Assembly (NCBI RefSeq): GCF_014192225.1
Contig: NZ_JACHXS010000001.1
Coordinates: 212,440 to 276,439 of the forward strand
Length of the DNA: 64,000 nucleotides
Reading direction: 5' to 3'
From: Pseudoduganella umbonata
Lineage (GTDB): Bacteria > Pseudomonadota > Gammaproteobacteria > Burkholderiales > Burkholderiaceae_D
Shown in pieces: positions 1-8,350 of the stretch (positions within the stretch are counted from its first letter, which is position 1; each line of letters opens with the position of its first letter). Both the position numbers and the translations under genes were made by a program. A model generated the notes under the pieces. It was given only the letters and a program-made list of their open reading frames with translations. It had not been told where the DNA came from and ran no database searches.

Positions 1-2
1 CC

Positions 3-566
3 CATCCGCTCGCCACGCTGGTCGTGGCCGGCAGCACGGCGCTGACGGCTGATCTCGTGCCGTTCCTGCTGTATCCGGACGAAGGCCCGCACGGCACGCT
101 GCGCGCCCACGTGGCACGCGCCAATCCGCTGTGGCGCGAACTGGAAGGGGGCGCCGCGTGCCTGCTGCTGTTCCAGGGGCCGCAGGCGTACGTCAGTCCT
201 GGCTGGTATCCCAGCAAGGCCGAGACGCACAAGGTGGTGCCGACCTGGAACTACGCGATGGTGCAGGTGCGCGGCACGGCGCGCGTGACCGATGACGGGC
301 CGTGGCTGCAGCGCCAGCTGCGCGACCTGACGGCGGAGCAGGAGGGCGCGCTGCCGCGGCCGTGGAGCCTCGACGACGCCCCGGCCGACTTCGTGGCGGC
401 ACTGACGCGCGCCGTGGTCGGCATCGAAATCCCGATCGCGCACATCGCGGCGAAGTGGAAGGTCAGCCAGAACCGCAGCGCCGCCGACCGGGCCGGCGTG
501 GCCGAGGGGCTGGCGGAGCGCGCGCCGGACATGGCGGCCCTGGTGCGCCAGGCTACTGGGGCGTGA
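3..566 (+). CDS. PaiB-type FMN-binding negative transcriptional regulator, 5' end cut by the window edge
   Basis: The reading frame is open from the first complete codon and the protein resembles PaiB, a small FMN-binding split-barrel protein reported as a negative regulator of sporulation and protease genes in Bacillus and widespread in proteobacteria. Family features seen are the 'HPLATLV' strand at the very start, 'GPHGTLRAHVARANPLW', 'YVSPGWYPSK' and the C-terminal 'KWKVSQNR'. PaiB proteins have about 20 more residues before 'HPLATLV', so the true start lies upstream of the window; the in-frame GTG at 24 is probably internal. The last 14 bases overlap the 3' end of the convergent DMT-transporter gene. 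The DNA target cannot be read from the sequence. Confidence 0.85.
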   Translation, partial: HPLATLVVAGSTALTADLVPFLLYPDEGPHGTLRAHVARANPLWRELEGGAACLLLFQGPQAYVSPGWYPSKAETHKVVPTWNYAMVQVRGTARVTDDGPWLQRQLRDLTAEQEGALPRPWSLDDAPADFVAALTRAVVGIEIPIAHIAAKWKVSQNRSAADRAGVAEGLAERAPDMAALVRQATGA

Positions 567-1506
567 TCGCTTCCTCGGCTGCGTGCACGCGCACCGACCA
601 CAGCACGCCGGCGGCCAGCAGCGCGATGGCGGCGGCCTCCAGCGGCCGCGGCCACGCCTGCCGGTAGATAAAACCGTACAGCAGCGCGAACAGCGTCTCG
701 AACAGGATCAGCTGGCCGGACAGCGTGACCGGCACGCGGCGGCTGGCGATGTTCCACAACTGGTTGCCGATCACCGACGCGCCCAGCGCCAGCAGCGCAT
801 TGCAGGTCCAGAACATTCCCCAGTCGCGTCCGGTGGCGGCACCGGCCGCGCCGGTCACATCGCCATGGTGCAGCGCCAGCGCCACCGCGGCGATGACGAG
901 AGCGATGATGCCGGTGGCCAGGCCGTACAGCGCCGACCACTCGGCACTGCTGAAATGGGCATTGGCCTTCAGGTAGCGGGCATTGTCGACGGCGTACCAG
1001 GTCCAGCACAGCAGCGCGCCGGCCGCGCAGGCCAGGCCGGTGGCGATCTGCCATGCCGGCCGCCCGGCTTGCCCGGCATGGGCGAACACGTCGGCATTGA
1101 TGCAGGCGATGCCGGCCGCCACCACCGCCAGCGGTAGCGCCAGCCGGGCCAGCGGGACGGCGCCGTGATCGTGCCGCCCCAGCAGCGTGACGGTGATCGG
1201 CAGCACGCCGATGATCAGCGATGTCGGCGCCACGCCGGCCAGTTTGACGCCGGTGGCCAGCAGCATGTAATACACGATGTTCCCGGCCAGCGCATGCCGC
1301 AGCAGCGCGGCGCAATCGCCGCGGTCGAGCCGGTGCGCCAGCCGTGACAGCTTCGCCAGCAGCAGCGCGAAGGCCATCGCGCCATACGCCGTGTAGCGGC
1401 CGAGGGCCAGTTCCAGCGGCGAGAAGGCCGCCAGCAGCGCCGGCACGATGAACACCATGCCCCACATCGCACCGGCCAGCAGCGCGCACAGTACACCAGT
1501 CCACAT
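553..1506 (-). CDS. DMT-superfamily (EamA) transporter
   Basis: A 317-residue integral membrane protein with about ten hydrophobic segments arranged as two EamA halves (for example 'LCALLAGAMWGMVFIV' near the N-terminus and 'IALLAAGVLWSVRVHA' at the end). EamA proteins export metabolites, amino acids or drugs by proton-coupled antiport; the substrate here cannot be predicted. The start is the ATG just after 'GGAAACA'. It converges on the PaiB-like gene with a 14-bp overlap, and its start is 83 bp from the divergent esterase-like gene. Confidence 0.85.
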   Translation of the reverse strand: MWTGVLCALLAGAMWGMVFIVPALLAAFSPLELALGRYTAYGAMAFALLLAKLSRLAHRLDRGDCAALLRHALAGNIVYYMLLATGVKLAGVAPTSLIIGVLPITVTLLGRHDHGAVPLARLALPLAVVAAGIACINADVFAHAGQAGRPAWQIATGLACAAGALLCWTWYAVDNARYLKANAHFSSAEWSALYGLATGIIALVIAAVALALHHGDVTGAAGAATGRDWGMFWTCNALLALGASVIGNQLWNIASRRVPVTLSGQLILFETLFALLYGFIYRQAWPRPLEAAAIALLAAGVLWSVRVHAAEEAITPQ

Positions 1507-1589
1507 CCATTGTTTCCAGTTTTTAAGCTGCGACAGTGTCGCACAGAGTGCGATATCGTGGCCAGGTCAGCTATCTGCAGGAGACCACC

Positions 1590-2942
1590 ATGACCGACAG
1601 GAAAATCATCGACGCCCTGAAGGGCGAAGCGCGGCCTTTATCGGCCGGCGAGGACTTCGACTACCTGCTCGAATCGATCGGCGACGCATCGATCGTGCTG
1701 CTCGGCGAAGCCACCCATGGCACGCGCGAGTTCTACCGGCTGCGTGCCGAGATCAGCAAAAGGCTGATCGTCGAGAAGGGCTTCGACGCGATCGCCGTCG
1801 AAGCGGACTGGCCGGATGCGTTGCGCGTATCCCGCTACGTGCAGCACGGCGGCGACGACATGACGGCCGAGGGGGCCCTGTCCGGCTACAAGCGCTTCCC
1901 CCAGTGGATGTGGCGCAACCATGAGATCGTCGACCTGGTGAACTGGCTGCGCCTGCATAACGCGCACGTCGCCAGCAGCGTGCGGCGCGTCGGCTTCTAC
2001 GGGCTCGACCTGTACAGCCTGCGCCAGTCGATGGATGCCGTGATCGCCTACCTGGACAAGGAGGATCCGGAAGCTGCCGACCGCGCGCGCCAGCGCTACG
2101 GCTGCATCGACCACATGGCCGAGGACCCGCAGGAGTACGGCTACGCGACGACGTTCGGCATGAAGCCGCATTGCGAGCAGGAAGTAATGCGCCAGCTGAC
2201 GGAGCTGACGCGCCAGGCCACCTTGCACATGAAGGACACAGGCGGGCAGGTGCCGGACGAACTGTTTTATGCGCAGCAGAATGCACGCGTGGCCCGCAAC
2301 GCCGAAACCTATTATCGGTCGATGTTCCAGAGCAGGGACGAATCGTGGAACGTGCGCGATTCGCACATGGCGGAAACGCTGGAAGCGCTGCGCGAGCATA
2401 TCAGCCAGCGCACCGGGCGACCCGGCAAGATCGTCGTGTGGGCGCATAACTCGCACCTGGGCGATGCGCGTGCCACGGAAATGGGCGAACATGGCCAGCT
2501 GAATCTGGGCCAGCTGGTGCGCGAGCGCTACCGCCCGGACGACATCTTCCTGCTCGGCTTCACGACCCATACCGGCACGGTGACCGCGGCCACCGAGTGG
2601 GACGGCCCGGCGGAACTGAAGCCGGTGGTGGCCTCGCGGCCGGACAGCGTGGAGCGGCTGATGCATGAAACGTCGATCGCCACCGGCATGGGCCAGTTCC
2701 TGCTGCCGCTACGCGGCCACGACAGCATGCTGGCCCGGCTGCCGTCGCGCTACCTGGAGCGGGCGATCGGCGTCATCTACCGTCCCGACACGGAGCGCTA
2801 CAGCCACTACTTCCACGCCGACGCGGCAAGGCAGTTCGACGCGCTGGTGCACGTCGACCGCAGCACCGCGCTGCCGCCGCTGGAGCGCTCGGCATTATGG
2901 CAGCAGGACGAGATGCCGGAGACCTATCCCAGCGGCCTGTGA
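1590..2942 (+). CDS. Erythromycin esterase-like hydrolase
   Basis: A 450-residue protein of the erythromycin-esterase family (EreA/EreB fold). The hallmark 'LLGEATHGTREFY' lies at about residues 38-49 with Glu40 and His43 in the positions used to activate water in Ere enzymes; 'AVEADWPDALRVSRYV' and 'VVWAHNSHLGDARAT' are the other conserved blocks. True macrolide esterases are a minority of the family, so the substrate is unknown and resistance should not be assumed. I chose the ATG at 1590 because 'CTGCAGGAGA' precedes it; an in-frame ATG at 1536 has no ribosome-binding site. The gene stands alone and ends next to a strong inverted repeat. Confidence 0.85.
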   Translation: MTDRKIIDALKGEARPLSAGEDFDYLLESIGDASIVLLGEATHGTREFYRLRAEISKRLIVEKGFDAIAVEADWPDALRVSRYVQHGGDDMTAEGALSGYKRFPQWMWRNHEIVDLVNWLRLHNAHVASSVRRVGFYGLDLYSLRQSMDAVIAYLDKEDPEAADRARQRYGCIDHMAEDPQEYGYATTFGMKPHCEQEVMRQLTELTRQATLHMKDTGGQVPDELFYAQQNARVARNAETYYRSMFQSRDESWNVRDSHMAETLEALREHISQRTGRPGKIVVWAHNSHLGDARATEMGEHGQLNLGQLVRERYRPDDIFLLGFTTHTGTVTAATEWDGPAELKPVVASRPDSVERLMHETSIATGMGQFLLPLRGHDSMLARLPSRYLERAIGVIYRPDTERYSHYFHADAARQFDALVHVDRSTALPPLERSALWQQDEMPETYPSGL

Positions 2943-2957
2943 CAAAAACGCGAAAAG

Positions 2958-3025
2958 CAAAACCGGTGACAGACACCGGATTTCCGGAAACATTTCAGAT
3001 TAACTGGTGTCTGTCACCGGTTTTG
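2958..3025. repeat. Perfect 20-bp inverted repeat, likely bidirectional terminator or REP-like element
   Basis: Arms 2958-2977 (caaaaccggtgacagacacc) and 3006-3025 are perfect reverse complements with a 28-base loop. It lies between two convergent genes, and the A/T ends of the arms give a T-run on both strands, so it could terminate both. The right arm overlaps the last codons and TGA stop of the DUF1294 gene. Only one copy was found in this window. Confidence 0.8.
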
Positions 3026-3259
3026 AAGTATCAACAGGGCGAGCAAGGCGAGGTGCAGTGCGACGGTGCACCAGTACTTCGCCTGGAACGACGCCTTCGA
3101 CGATTTGTGCCGCACCACCCGCTGCGCCAGCAGCGCGCCGGGCCAGCCGCCGGCCAGCCCGAGCAGCAGCAGCGTGCGCTCGGGCGTGCGGCGCCGGCCG
3201 AAACGGGCGGCACGCTTGTCGATGGCGTAGGCGAGGAAGGTGGCCACGCTGGCCAGCAC
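3014..3259 (-). CDS. DUF1294 small membrane protein
   Basis: An 81-residue protein with the DUF1294 pattern: 'ATFLAYAIDKRAARFGRRRTPERTL', 'LAGGWPGALLAQRVVRHK' and 'KYWCTVALHLALLALL'. Two hydrophobic segments flank a basic loop. The assigned start is GTG 3259; an ATG alternative in frame was not found, and the open frame continues upstream into the end of trpS, so the N-terminus is uncertain. It follows trpS by 49 bp on the same strand and is probably co-transcribed. Its last residues and stop codon are encoded inside the right arm of the 20-bp inverted repeat. No function is known for the family. Confidence 0.75.
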   Translation of the reverse strand: MLASVATFLAYAIDKRAARFGRRRTPERTLLLLGLAGGWPGALLAQRVVRHKSSKASFQAKYWCTVALHLALLALLILQNR

Positions 3260-3308
3260 ATGCCAGCCGGCCAGCGCGATGGCGAGTGCCGGGTTCAGGA
3301 GCGCGGCA

Positions 3309-4346
3309 TCAGAAATAGTTCAGGCCCAGCGCGGCCTTCACTTCGTCCGCGGTCCGTGCCGCCACTTCGCGGGCGCGCGCGGTGCCTTCCTTCAGCATCT
3401 GCATGACCTGGCCCTTGTCCTTCGCGAACTCCTCGCGCCGCGCGCGGATCGGCGCCAGCATTTCCTGCAGCACCGCTTCGAGGCGCTTCTTGACGATCGA
3501 ATCGCCCAGGCCGCCGCGCACATAGTGCGCCTTCATTTCTTCCAGCGCCGCCTTGTCGGTATCGAACGCGTCCAGGTAGATGAAGGCCACGTTGCCTTCC
3601 AGGTGGCCCGGGTCCTGCACGCGCAGGTGCAGCGGGTCCGTGTACACCTTCTTCACGGCGGCGGTGATCTCGTCGGCCGAAGCGCCCAGGTTGATCGTGT
3701 TGCCCAGCGACTTGCTCATCTTGGCCTTGCCGTCGATGCCCGGCAGGCGGCCGATCTCCGGCACCAGCGCCTTGCACTCGACGAGGATGTCGCGGTTCGC
3801 GATCCTGTTGAAACGGCGCACGATCTCGTTGGTTTGCTCGATCATCGGAATCTGGTCTTCGCCGACCGGCACGATCGACGCCTTGAAGGCCGAAATGTCG
3901 GCCGCCTGCGAGGCCGGGTAGGTGAGGAAGCCGGCCGGGATATCGCGCTCGAAGCCGCGCAGCACGATTTCCGCCTTCACGGTCGGATTGCGCTCCAGGC
4001 GCGCCACGGTGACCATGTTCAGGTAATAGAACGTCAGCTCGGCCAGTTCGGGAATCTGCGACTGGATCAGGATGGTCGACTTGGCCGGGTCGATGCCCAC
4101 CGCCAGGTAATCCAGCGCCACTTCGACGACGTTGCGCCGCACCTTGTCGATGTCGTCCATGTTGTCGGTCAGCGCCTGCGAGTCGGCCAGCATGATGAAC
4201 TGTTCATACTCGTGCTGGTAACCGACACGGCTGCGCAGGCTGCCCACGTAGTGGCCCAGGTGCAGCGGACCGGTCGGGCGGTCGCCGGTGAGGATGACGG
4301 CAGGGGAGGCGGCGGGGGCCGGGGCGGACATTTCAGGCTGGCTCAT
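3309..4346 (-). CDS. trpS: Tryptophan--tRNA ligase
   Basis: A 345-residue class Ic aminoacyl-tRNA synthetase that charges tRNA-Trp in the cytoplasm. The HIGH-type motif is '[10 protein letters not shown]' (about residues 24-33) and the KMSKS loop '[11 protein letters not shown]' lies near residue 205. The substrate-pocket segment '[15 protein letters not shown]' is also present. Length and motif spacing match the bacterial TrpS subfamily. The ATG at 4346 is preceded by 'GAAGGA' at good spacing; an upstream in-frame ATG at 4397 lies within a terminator and is rejected. About 12 low-complexity residues precede the catalytic domain. A DUF1294 gene follows directly. Confidence 0.97.
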   Translation of the reverse strand: MSQPEMSAPAPAASPAVILTGDRPTGPLHLGHYVGSLRSRVGYQHEYEQFIMLADSQALTDNMDDIDKVRRNVVEVALDYLAVGIDPAKSTILIQSQIPELAELTFYYLNMVTVARLERNPTVKAEIVLRGFERDIPAGFLTYPASQAADISAFKASIVPVGEDQIPMIEQTNEIVRRFNRIANRDILVECKALVPEIGRLPGIDGKAKMSKSLGNTINLGASADEITAAVKKVYTDPLHLRVQDPGHLEGNVAFIYLDAFDTDKAALEEMKAHYVRGGLGDSIVKKRLEAVLQEMLAPIRARREEFAKDKGQVMQMLKEGTARAREVAARTADEVKAALGLNYF

Positions 4347-4386
4347 TGCATTCCTTCGGGGTTGGCCCCTGCCCGGATGCGCCATG

Positions 4387-4415
4387 AAAAACGCCACCCT
4401 GGCAGAGGCGGCGTT
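4387..4415 (-). terminator. Probable Rho-independent terminator of the upstream secreted-protein gene
   Basis: On the minus strand the sequence reads AACGCC, a 14-base GC-rich loop, GGCGTT and then further T residues (five T in all). It lies after the YXWGXW gene that ends at 4561 and just before trpS, so it would separate the two. The stem is short (6 bp). Confidence 0.5.
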
Positions 4416-4560
4416 GATAGTTACATCACATCATTTCAGTGTGGCCGCACGACGAGGGAGCGGCGCCACCAGCAAAGACCGGACAGATGCGATTGGGAAA
4501 AAGTCATCCCGCTATGGTTGCAGGTTCATGCCTGCCTGTCAAGGCAGGCACCAAGCCCGA

Positions 4561-5019
4561 TCAATGGCGGCGCGGATTGTCCGGCCGGTCGTCATGCCGG
4601 TTCGCCACGCCGTCGTTGTCCCGGTCGCGGTCATGCTGGTTCCGGATGCCATCATTGTCCCGGTCGCGGTCGTAGCGGTTCGGTACGCCATCGCGGTCCT
4701 TGTCGCCCCGGCGGTCGCCGCGCTGCCATTCGCCGCGGGCGAACTGCCAGCGGCCATCGCGTTCCTGCCACCTCGGCGCGTTCCAGTGATAGCCGGCGCG
4801 TGCCTTCACGTACTTGCCCTTCACCCATGCATGGCGGTGGCCGGTCCAGTTCCAGTAGCCTGGCGTCCATACGTAGCCGTGGCGGGCCGCGGGTGCCGCT
4901 TCATGGCGCAGCGGCGGCGGCGCCTTGCGCACGACGACGATCTCCGTGGCGGCCATGGCCGGTGCGGCGATCGAACCCAGCGACGTGGCGAACATGGCGG
5001 CAATCAGCAGTTTCTTCAT
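4561..5019 (-). CDS. Secreted YXWGXW-repeat protein with acidic calcium-binding-like repeats
   Basis: A 152-residue protein with a signal peptide (KKLL.., cleavage near 'APAMAATE'). After 'APPPLRHE' comes the YXWGXW-type segment 'HGYVWTPGYWNWTGHRHAW', then an arginine-rich link and three D-rich repeats of the form DxDxDGVxN ('DKDRDGVPNRYD', 'DRDNDGIRNQHD', 'DRDNDGVANRHD') like thrombospondin type-3 calcium loops. It probably acts in the periplasm or at the outer surface; no enzymatic function is evident. The start at 5019 has 'CAAGGAGTACATC' before it. A paralogue with the same architecture is at 15927-16550. Confidence 0.8.
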   Translation of the reverse strand: MKKLLIAAMFATSLGSIAAPAMAATEIVVVRKAPPPLRHEAAPAARHGYVWTPGYWNWTGHRHAWVKGKYVKARAGYHWNAPRWQERDGRWQFARGEWQRGDRRGDKDRDGVPNRYDRDRDNDGIRNQHDRDRDNDGVANRHDDRPDNPRRH

Positions 5020-5170
5020 GATGTACTCCTTGTGGTGAACGTATGGCTTCATTCTGGCGGCAAGGTGTAACGGCAGTGTGCCCGCTCCCAACTTCTCTGT
5101 AAGCAATTGTTTCGTTGCCTTCATGGAAACGGCACGTTACCATCGGACTCTTTCCCGCCTGGAGAACCCG

Positions 5171-7159
5171 ATGCCGTTGCGCCCAGCCCTCGTCCTGTCT
5201 TCGCTGCTGACTTCACTGCTGACTTCACTGCTGTCCCCGCTGTTGTCCCTGCTGCTGTCCGGCGCGCAGGCGCAGACACCGCCGATGGCGCCCGACATCG
5301 GCACGAAGTTCTCGGCGGCGGTGCCGGACGCGGACTACGTAAAACGCACGGCGATGATCCCGATGCGCGACGGCGTCAAGCTGTTCACCGTGATCGTCGT
5401 GCCGAACAGCGCGCAGGCAGGACGAAAGGCGCCGATGCTGCTGACCCGCACGCCGTACAACGCCTTTGCCCGCGCCCAGCGCAACAAGAGCCCCAGCATG
5501 CTGGCCACGCTGCCGGAGGGAGATGAAACCTTCGTCCGCGCCGGCTATATCCGCGTCTACCAGGACGTGCGCGGCAAGCACGGCTCGGAAGGCGATTATG
5601 TGATGACGCGCCCCCTGCGCGGCCCGCTGAACGGCACAAGGACCGATCACGCCACCGACGCCTGGGACACCATCGAATGGCTGGTGAAGAACGTGCCCGA
5701 GGCGAACGGCCGGGTCGGCATGCTGGGCTCGTCGTACGAAGGCTTCACGGTGCTGATGGCGCTGGCCGATCCGCACCCGGCACTGAAGGCGGCGGTGCCG
5801 ATGAGTCCGATGGTGGACGGCTGGCGCGGGGACGACTGGTTCCACAACGGCGCGTTCCGCATGCCGTCGCTGGCGTTCGTGAACGCGCAGACCACCGTGC
5901 GCGGGCGCGGTGAACCGCTGGCCACCGGCGTCTACGACGATTACGACAGCATGCTGCGCGCCGGCTCGGCCGCCGGCTATGCGCGCCAGTTCGGCCTGGA
6001 CAGGCTGACCTATACAAAGAAGCTGTTCGAGCACCCGGCCTACGACAGCTACTGGCAGCACCAGGCGCTGGACCGCCTGCTCGGTGCGCGCCCGCTGGCG
6101 GTGCCGACGATGATGGTGACCGGCCAGTGGGACCAGGAAGACAGCTACGGCGCCTTTGCGGTGTACGCGGCGCTCGAGCCGAAGGACACCGCCAACGACC
6201 TGAATTACCTGGTGGTGGGACCGTGGCGGCACAGCGGCGTCAATTACGAGGGCTCGTCGCTGGGCGCACTGAAATTCACCGGCGACACGGCGCTCGAATT
6301 CCGGCGCGACGTACTGCAGCCGTTCTTCGACCAGCACCTGAAGGAGGGCGCGCCGCGTGCCGATATGCCGCCGGTGCTGTCGTACCAGACCGGCAGCAAC
6401 CGCTGGCAGCGGCTGCAGCACTGGCCGCTCGCCTGCGCCGGCGGCTGCCCGGCGCCCACGCAAGCCGTCTATCTGCGCGACGGTTTCAGGCTGTCCTTCT
6501 CGGCACCCGCCGGGGATGCGCAAGGTGACGCGCAGGTTGGCGGCGACTACGACGAATACGTGGCCGATCCGGCGAAACCGGTGCCGTTCGTGCCGCGCCC
6601 CGTGCGGATGGGCGATCCGGCGGTATGGCGGCCATGGCTGGTCAGCGACCAGCGCTTCGTTGCCGACCGTCCGGACGTGCTGAGCTACGTGTCCGAACCG
6701 CTGGCGGCGCCGCTGCAACTGGCCGGCGCGCCGGTGGTGAACCTGTTCGCGTCGACCTCCGGTACCGATGCCGACTGGGTCGTCAAGGTGATCGACGTCT
6801 ATCCGGACGAGGTGCCGTCGCAGCCGGAACTGGGCGGCTACCAGCTGCCGCTGGCGATGGAGATCTTCCGCGGCCGCTACCGCGACAGCCTGGAAGCGCC
6901 GGCCGCCATCGTGCCCGGCAAGCCGGAGCGCTACCGCTTCGCGCTGCCGAACGTGAACCACGTGATCCAGCCCGGCCACCGGCTGATGGTGCAGATCCAG
7001 TCCAGCTGGTTCCCGCTGTACGACCGCAATCCGCAGCGCTACGTGCCCAACATTTTCTACGCGCAGCCGGCGGACTACGTCAAGGCCACCCAGCGCATCC
7101 ACCGCACGCCGGCACTGCCGAGCGCCATCGAGCTGCCGGTCGTGCCGGCCGCGCGCTGA
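5171..7159 (+). CDS. Secreted CocE/NonD-family (X-Pro dipeptidyl-peptidase-like) serine hydrolase
   Basis: A 662-residue alpha/beta hydrolase of the CocE / glutaryl-7-ACA acylase type, which cleaves esters or amides. The nucleophile elbow is 'GSSYEGF' (Ser in GxSYxG), the acid is in 'MVTGQWDQED' and the histidine in 'WRHSG'. The jelly-roll X-Pro_C domain follows, ending with 'PNVNHVIQPGHRLMVQIQSSWFP'-type strands. The ATG at 5171 follows 'CTGGAGAACCCG'. The N-terminus is an unusually long, leucine-rich signal peptide built of repeated SLLT-like units, with probable cleavage after 'GAQA'. The gene stands alone between divergent and convergent neighbours. Confidence 0.88.
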   Translation: MPLRPALVLSSLLTSLLTSLLSPLLSLLLSGAQAQTPPMAPDIGTKFSAAVPDADYVKRTAMIPMRDGVKLFTVIVVPNSAQAGRKAPMLLTRTPYNAFARAQRNKSPSMLATLPEGDETFVRAGYIRVYQDVRGKHGSEGDYVMTRPLRGPLNGTRTDHATDAWDTIEWLVKNVPEANGRVGMLGSSYEGFTVLMALADPHPALKAAVPMSPMVDGWRGDDWFHNGAFRMPSLAFVNAQTTVRGRGEPLATGVYDDYDSMLRAGSAAGYARQFGLDRLTYTKKLFEHPAYDSYWQHQALDRLLGARPLAVPTMMVTGQWDQEDSYGAFAVYAALEPKDTANDLNYLVVGPWRHSGVNYEGSSLGALKFTGDTALEFRRDVLQPFFDQHLKEGAPRADMPPVLSYQTGSNRWQRLQHWPLACAGGCPAPTQAVYLRDGFRLSFSAPAGDAQGDAQVGGDYDEYVADPAKPVPFVPRPVRMGDPAVWRPWLVSDQRFVADRPDVLSYVSEPLAAPLQLAGAPVVNLFASTSGTDADWVVKVIDVYPDEVPSQPELGGYQLPLAMEIFRGRYRDSLEAPAAIVPGKPERYRFALPNVNHVIQPGHRLMVQIQSSWFPLYDRNPQRYVPNIFYAQPADYVKATQRIHRTPALPSAIELPVVPAAR

Positions 7160-7198
7160 GCACCAAAGCCACGCGCCCGGTGCCCATGGGCGGGAGGC

Positions 7199-8143
7199 CT
7201 AAGGCGCGCTGACGTAGGGGGATGGCCGCCCGCCCGGCGCCTGGGCCAGCAGGCTGCGCATCTCGCGCGCTTCCTCGACCGGCGTGCGCCCGAAGAAGCG
7301 CTTGAACTCGCGCGAGAACTGCGACGTGCTTTCGTAGCCGACCCGCCCGCAGGCGGTGGCCGCGGTCAGGCCGTCCTGCACCATCAGCAGCCGCGCCTTG
7401 TGCAGCCGCGTCGTCTTCAGGTACTGGATCGGCGATGTCAGCGTGACCGCCTTGAAGCCGGCGTGGAAGGCGGCCTGGCTCATGCCGGCTTCGCGGGCCA
7501 GCGTGGCCACGTCGATCTGCCGGTGGTAATCGGCGTGGATGCGCCGCAGTGCCTTGCCGATCTTGGCGAACTGCGTCTGGTGGGCCAGGCCGGCGCGCAG
7601 TGCGCCGCCCTGTTCGCCGGTCAGCACGCGGAACAGGATCTCGCGCAGGATGCCAGGGCCCAGCAGCCGCGTTTCCACCGGCGAGGTCAGCGCCTGCAGC
7701 AGGCGCAGCACGGCATCGCCCAGCGCGTCGTCCAGTTTCGAGGCCATCATGCTGCGCGGCGCGGCAGGTGGCGCGATGCCCGCCTGTGCGTCGTCGACGG
7801 CGAGCGCCAGTTCGGCCGCCAGTTGCAGGTCGATCGGGATCGAGATCGCCAGCATCGGCTCGGCCTCGGTGGCGCGCACGGTCTCGCCTTCGAAGGGCAA
7901 GGGCACCGCCAGCACCAGGAACTGCTGGGCATGGTAATCGAAGGCCTCGCCGCCCAGGTAGCCGCGCTTGTGCCCCTGGCAGACGATGACGATGCACGGC
8001 TCGTACAGCGCCTTGCCGCGCGGGCGCACCGAGTTGGCGCGCATGAACTTCACACCGGGCAGGCCGCACAGCGTGTAGCCTTCGTCCGGCGCGAGCACGC
8101 CCATCAGTTCCACCATCCGTGCCTGCCGTTGCACCGTCGTCAT
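7199..8143 (-). CDS. AraC-family transcriptional regulator
   Basis: A 314-residue regulator with an AraC N-terminal cupin-like domain ('YEPCIVIVCQGHKRGYLGGE' region) and two C-terminal helix-turn-helix units; 'DVATLAREAGMSQAAFHAGF' is HTH1 and 'ATACGRVGYESTSQFSREFK' is HTH2 with the usual 'FGRTPVEEARE' tail. Members of this subgroup often sit divergently next to a short-chain dehydrogenase gene that they control; here the SDR at 8351 is in that position, and the intergenic stretch carries a 12-bp direct-repeat array. The inducer is unknown. Confidence 0.88.
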   Translation of the reverse strand: MTTVQRQARMVELMGVLAPDEGYTLCGLPGVKFMRANSVRPRGKALYEPCIVIVCQGHKRGYLGGEAFDYHAQQFLVLAVPLPFEGETVRATEAEPMLAISIPIDLQLAAELALAVDDAQAGIAPPAAPRSMMASKLDDALGDAVLRLLQALTSPVETRLLGPGILREILFRVLTGEQGGALRAGLAHQTQFAKIGKALRRIHADYHRQIDVATLAREAGMSQAAFHAGFKAVTLTSPIQYLKTTRLHKARLLMVQDGLTAATACGRVGYESTSQFSREFKRFFGRTPVEEAREMRSLLAQAPGGRPSPYVSAP

Positions 8144-8267
8144 TCCCGCCTCCTGTCGTTTCAGGCAGTAATTATGCCGTCCAAACGCCGTGAACTGGCC
8201 GCCGCTGTAGGATCAGGCAATGATTCGAAACCTTCACGCAACCCGGCCCGCGCAACCGACCGTAGAC

Positions 8268-8326
8268 TTGGCAACATCGCAAGCAAATCGTTGGCAGCAT
8301 CGTTGGCAACGTCGTACGCAACATCG
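8268..8326. repeat. 12-bp direct-repeat array in a divergent intergenic region
   Basis: Successive units ttggcaacatcg, caagcaaatcg, ttggcagcatcg, ttggcaacgtcg and tacgcaacatcg run head to tail just upstream of the SDR start. Four of five are 12 bases long. They may be operator half-sites for the divergent AraC regulator or a simple slippage array; the 12-base spacing is not an exact helical turn. Confidence 0.55.
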
Positions 8327-8350
8327 CTATCGACCATTGAAGGAGGGCAC

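Noticed and set aside
1590..2942. Calling the erythromycin-esterase-like protein a macrolide-resistance gene
   Set aside because: The family is broad and most members are not tested on macrolides; no resistance context.
5225..7102. 625-residue open frame on the minus strand opposite the CocE-like gene
   Set aside because: Antisense shadow of a GC-rich gene: Arg/His/Val-rich, no motif, no ribosome-binding site. The same holds for long antisense frames at 13227-15110, 17425-19896, 21663-23180, 23991-25718, 25731-28781 and 62089-63585.
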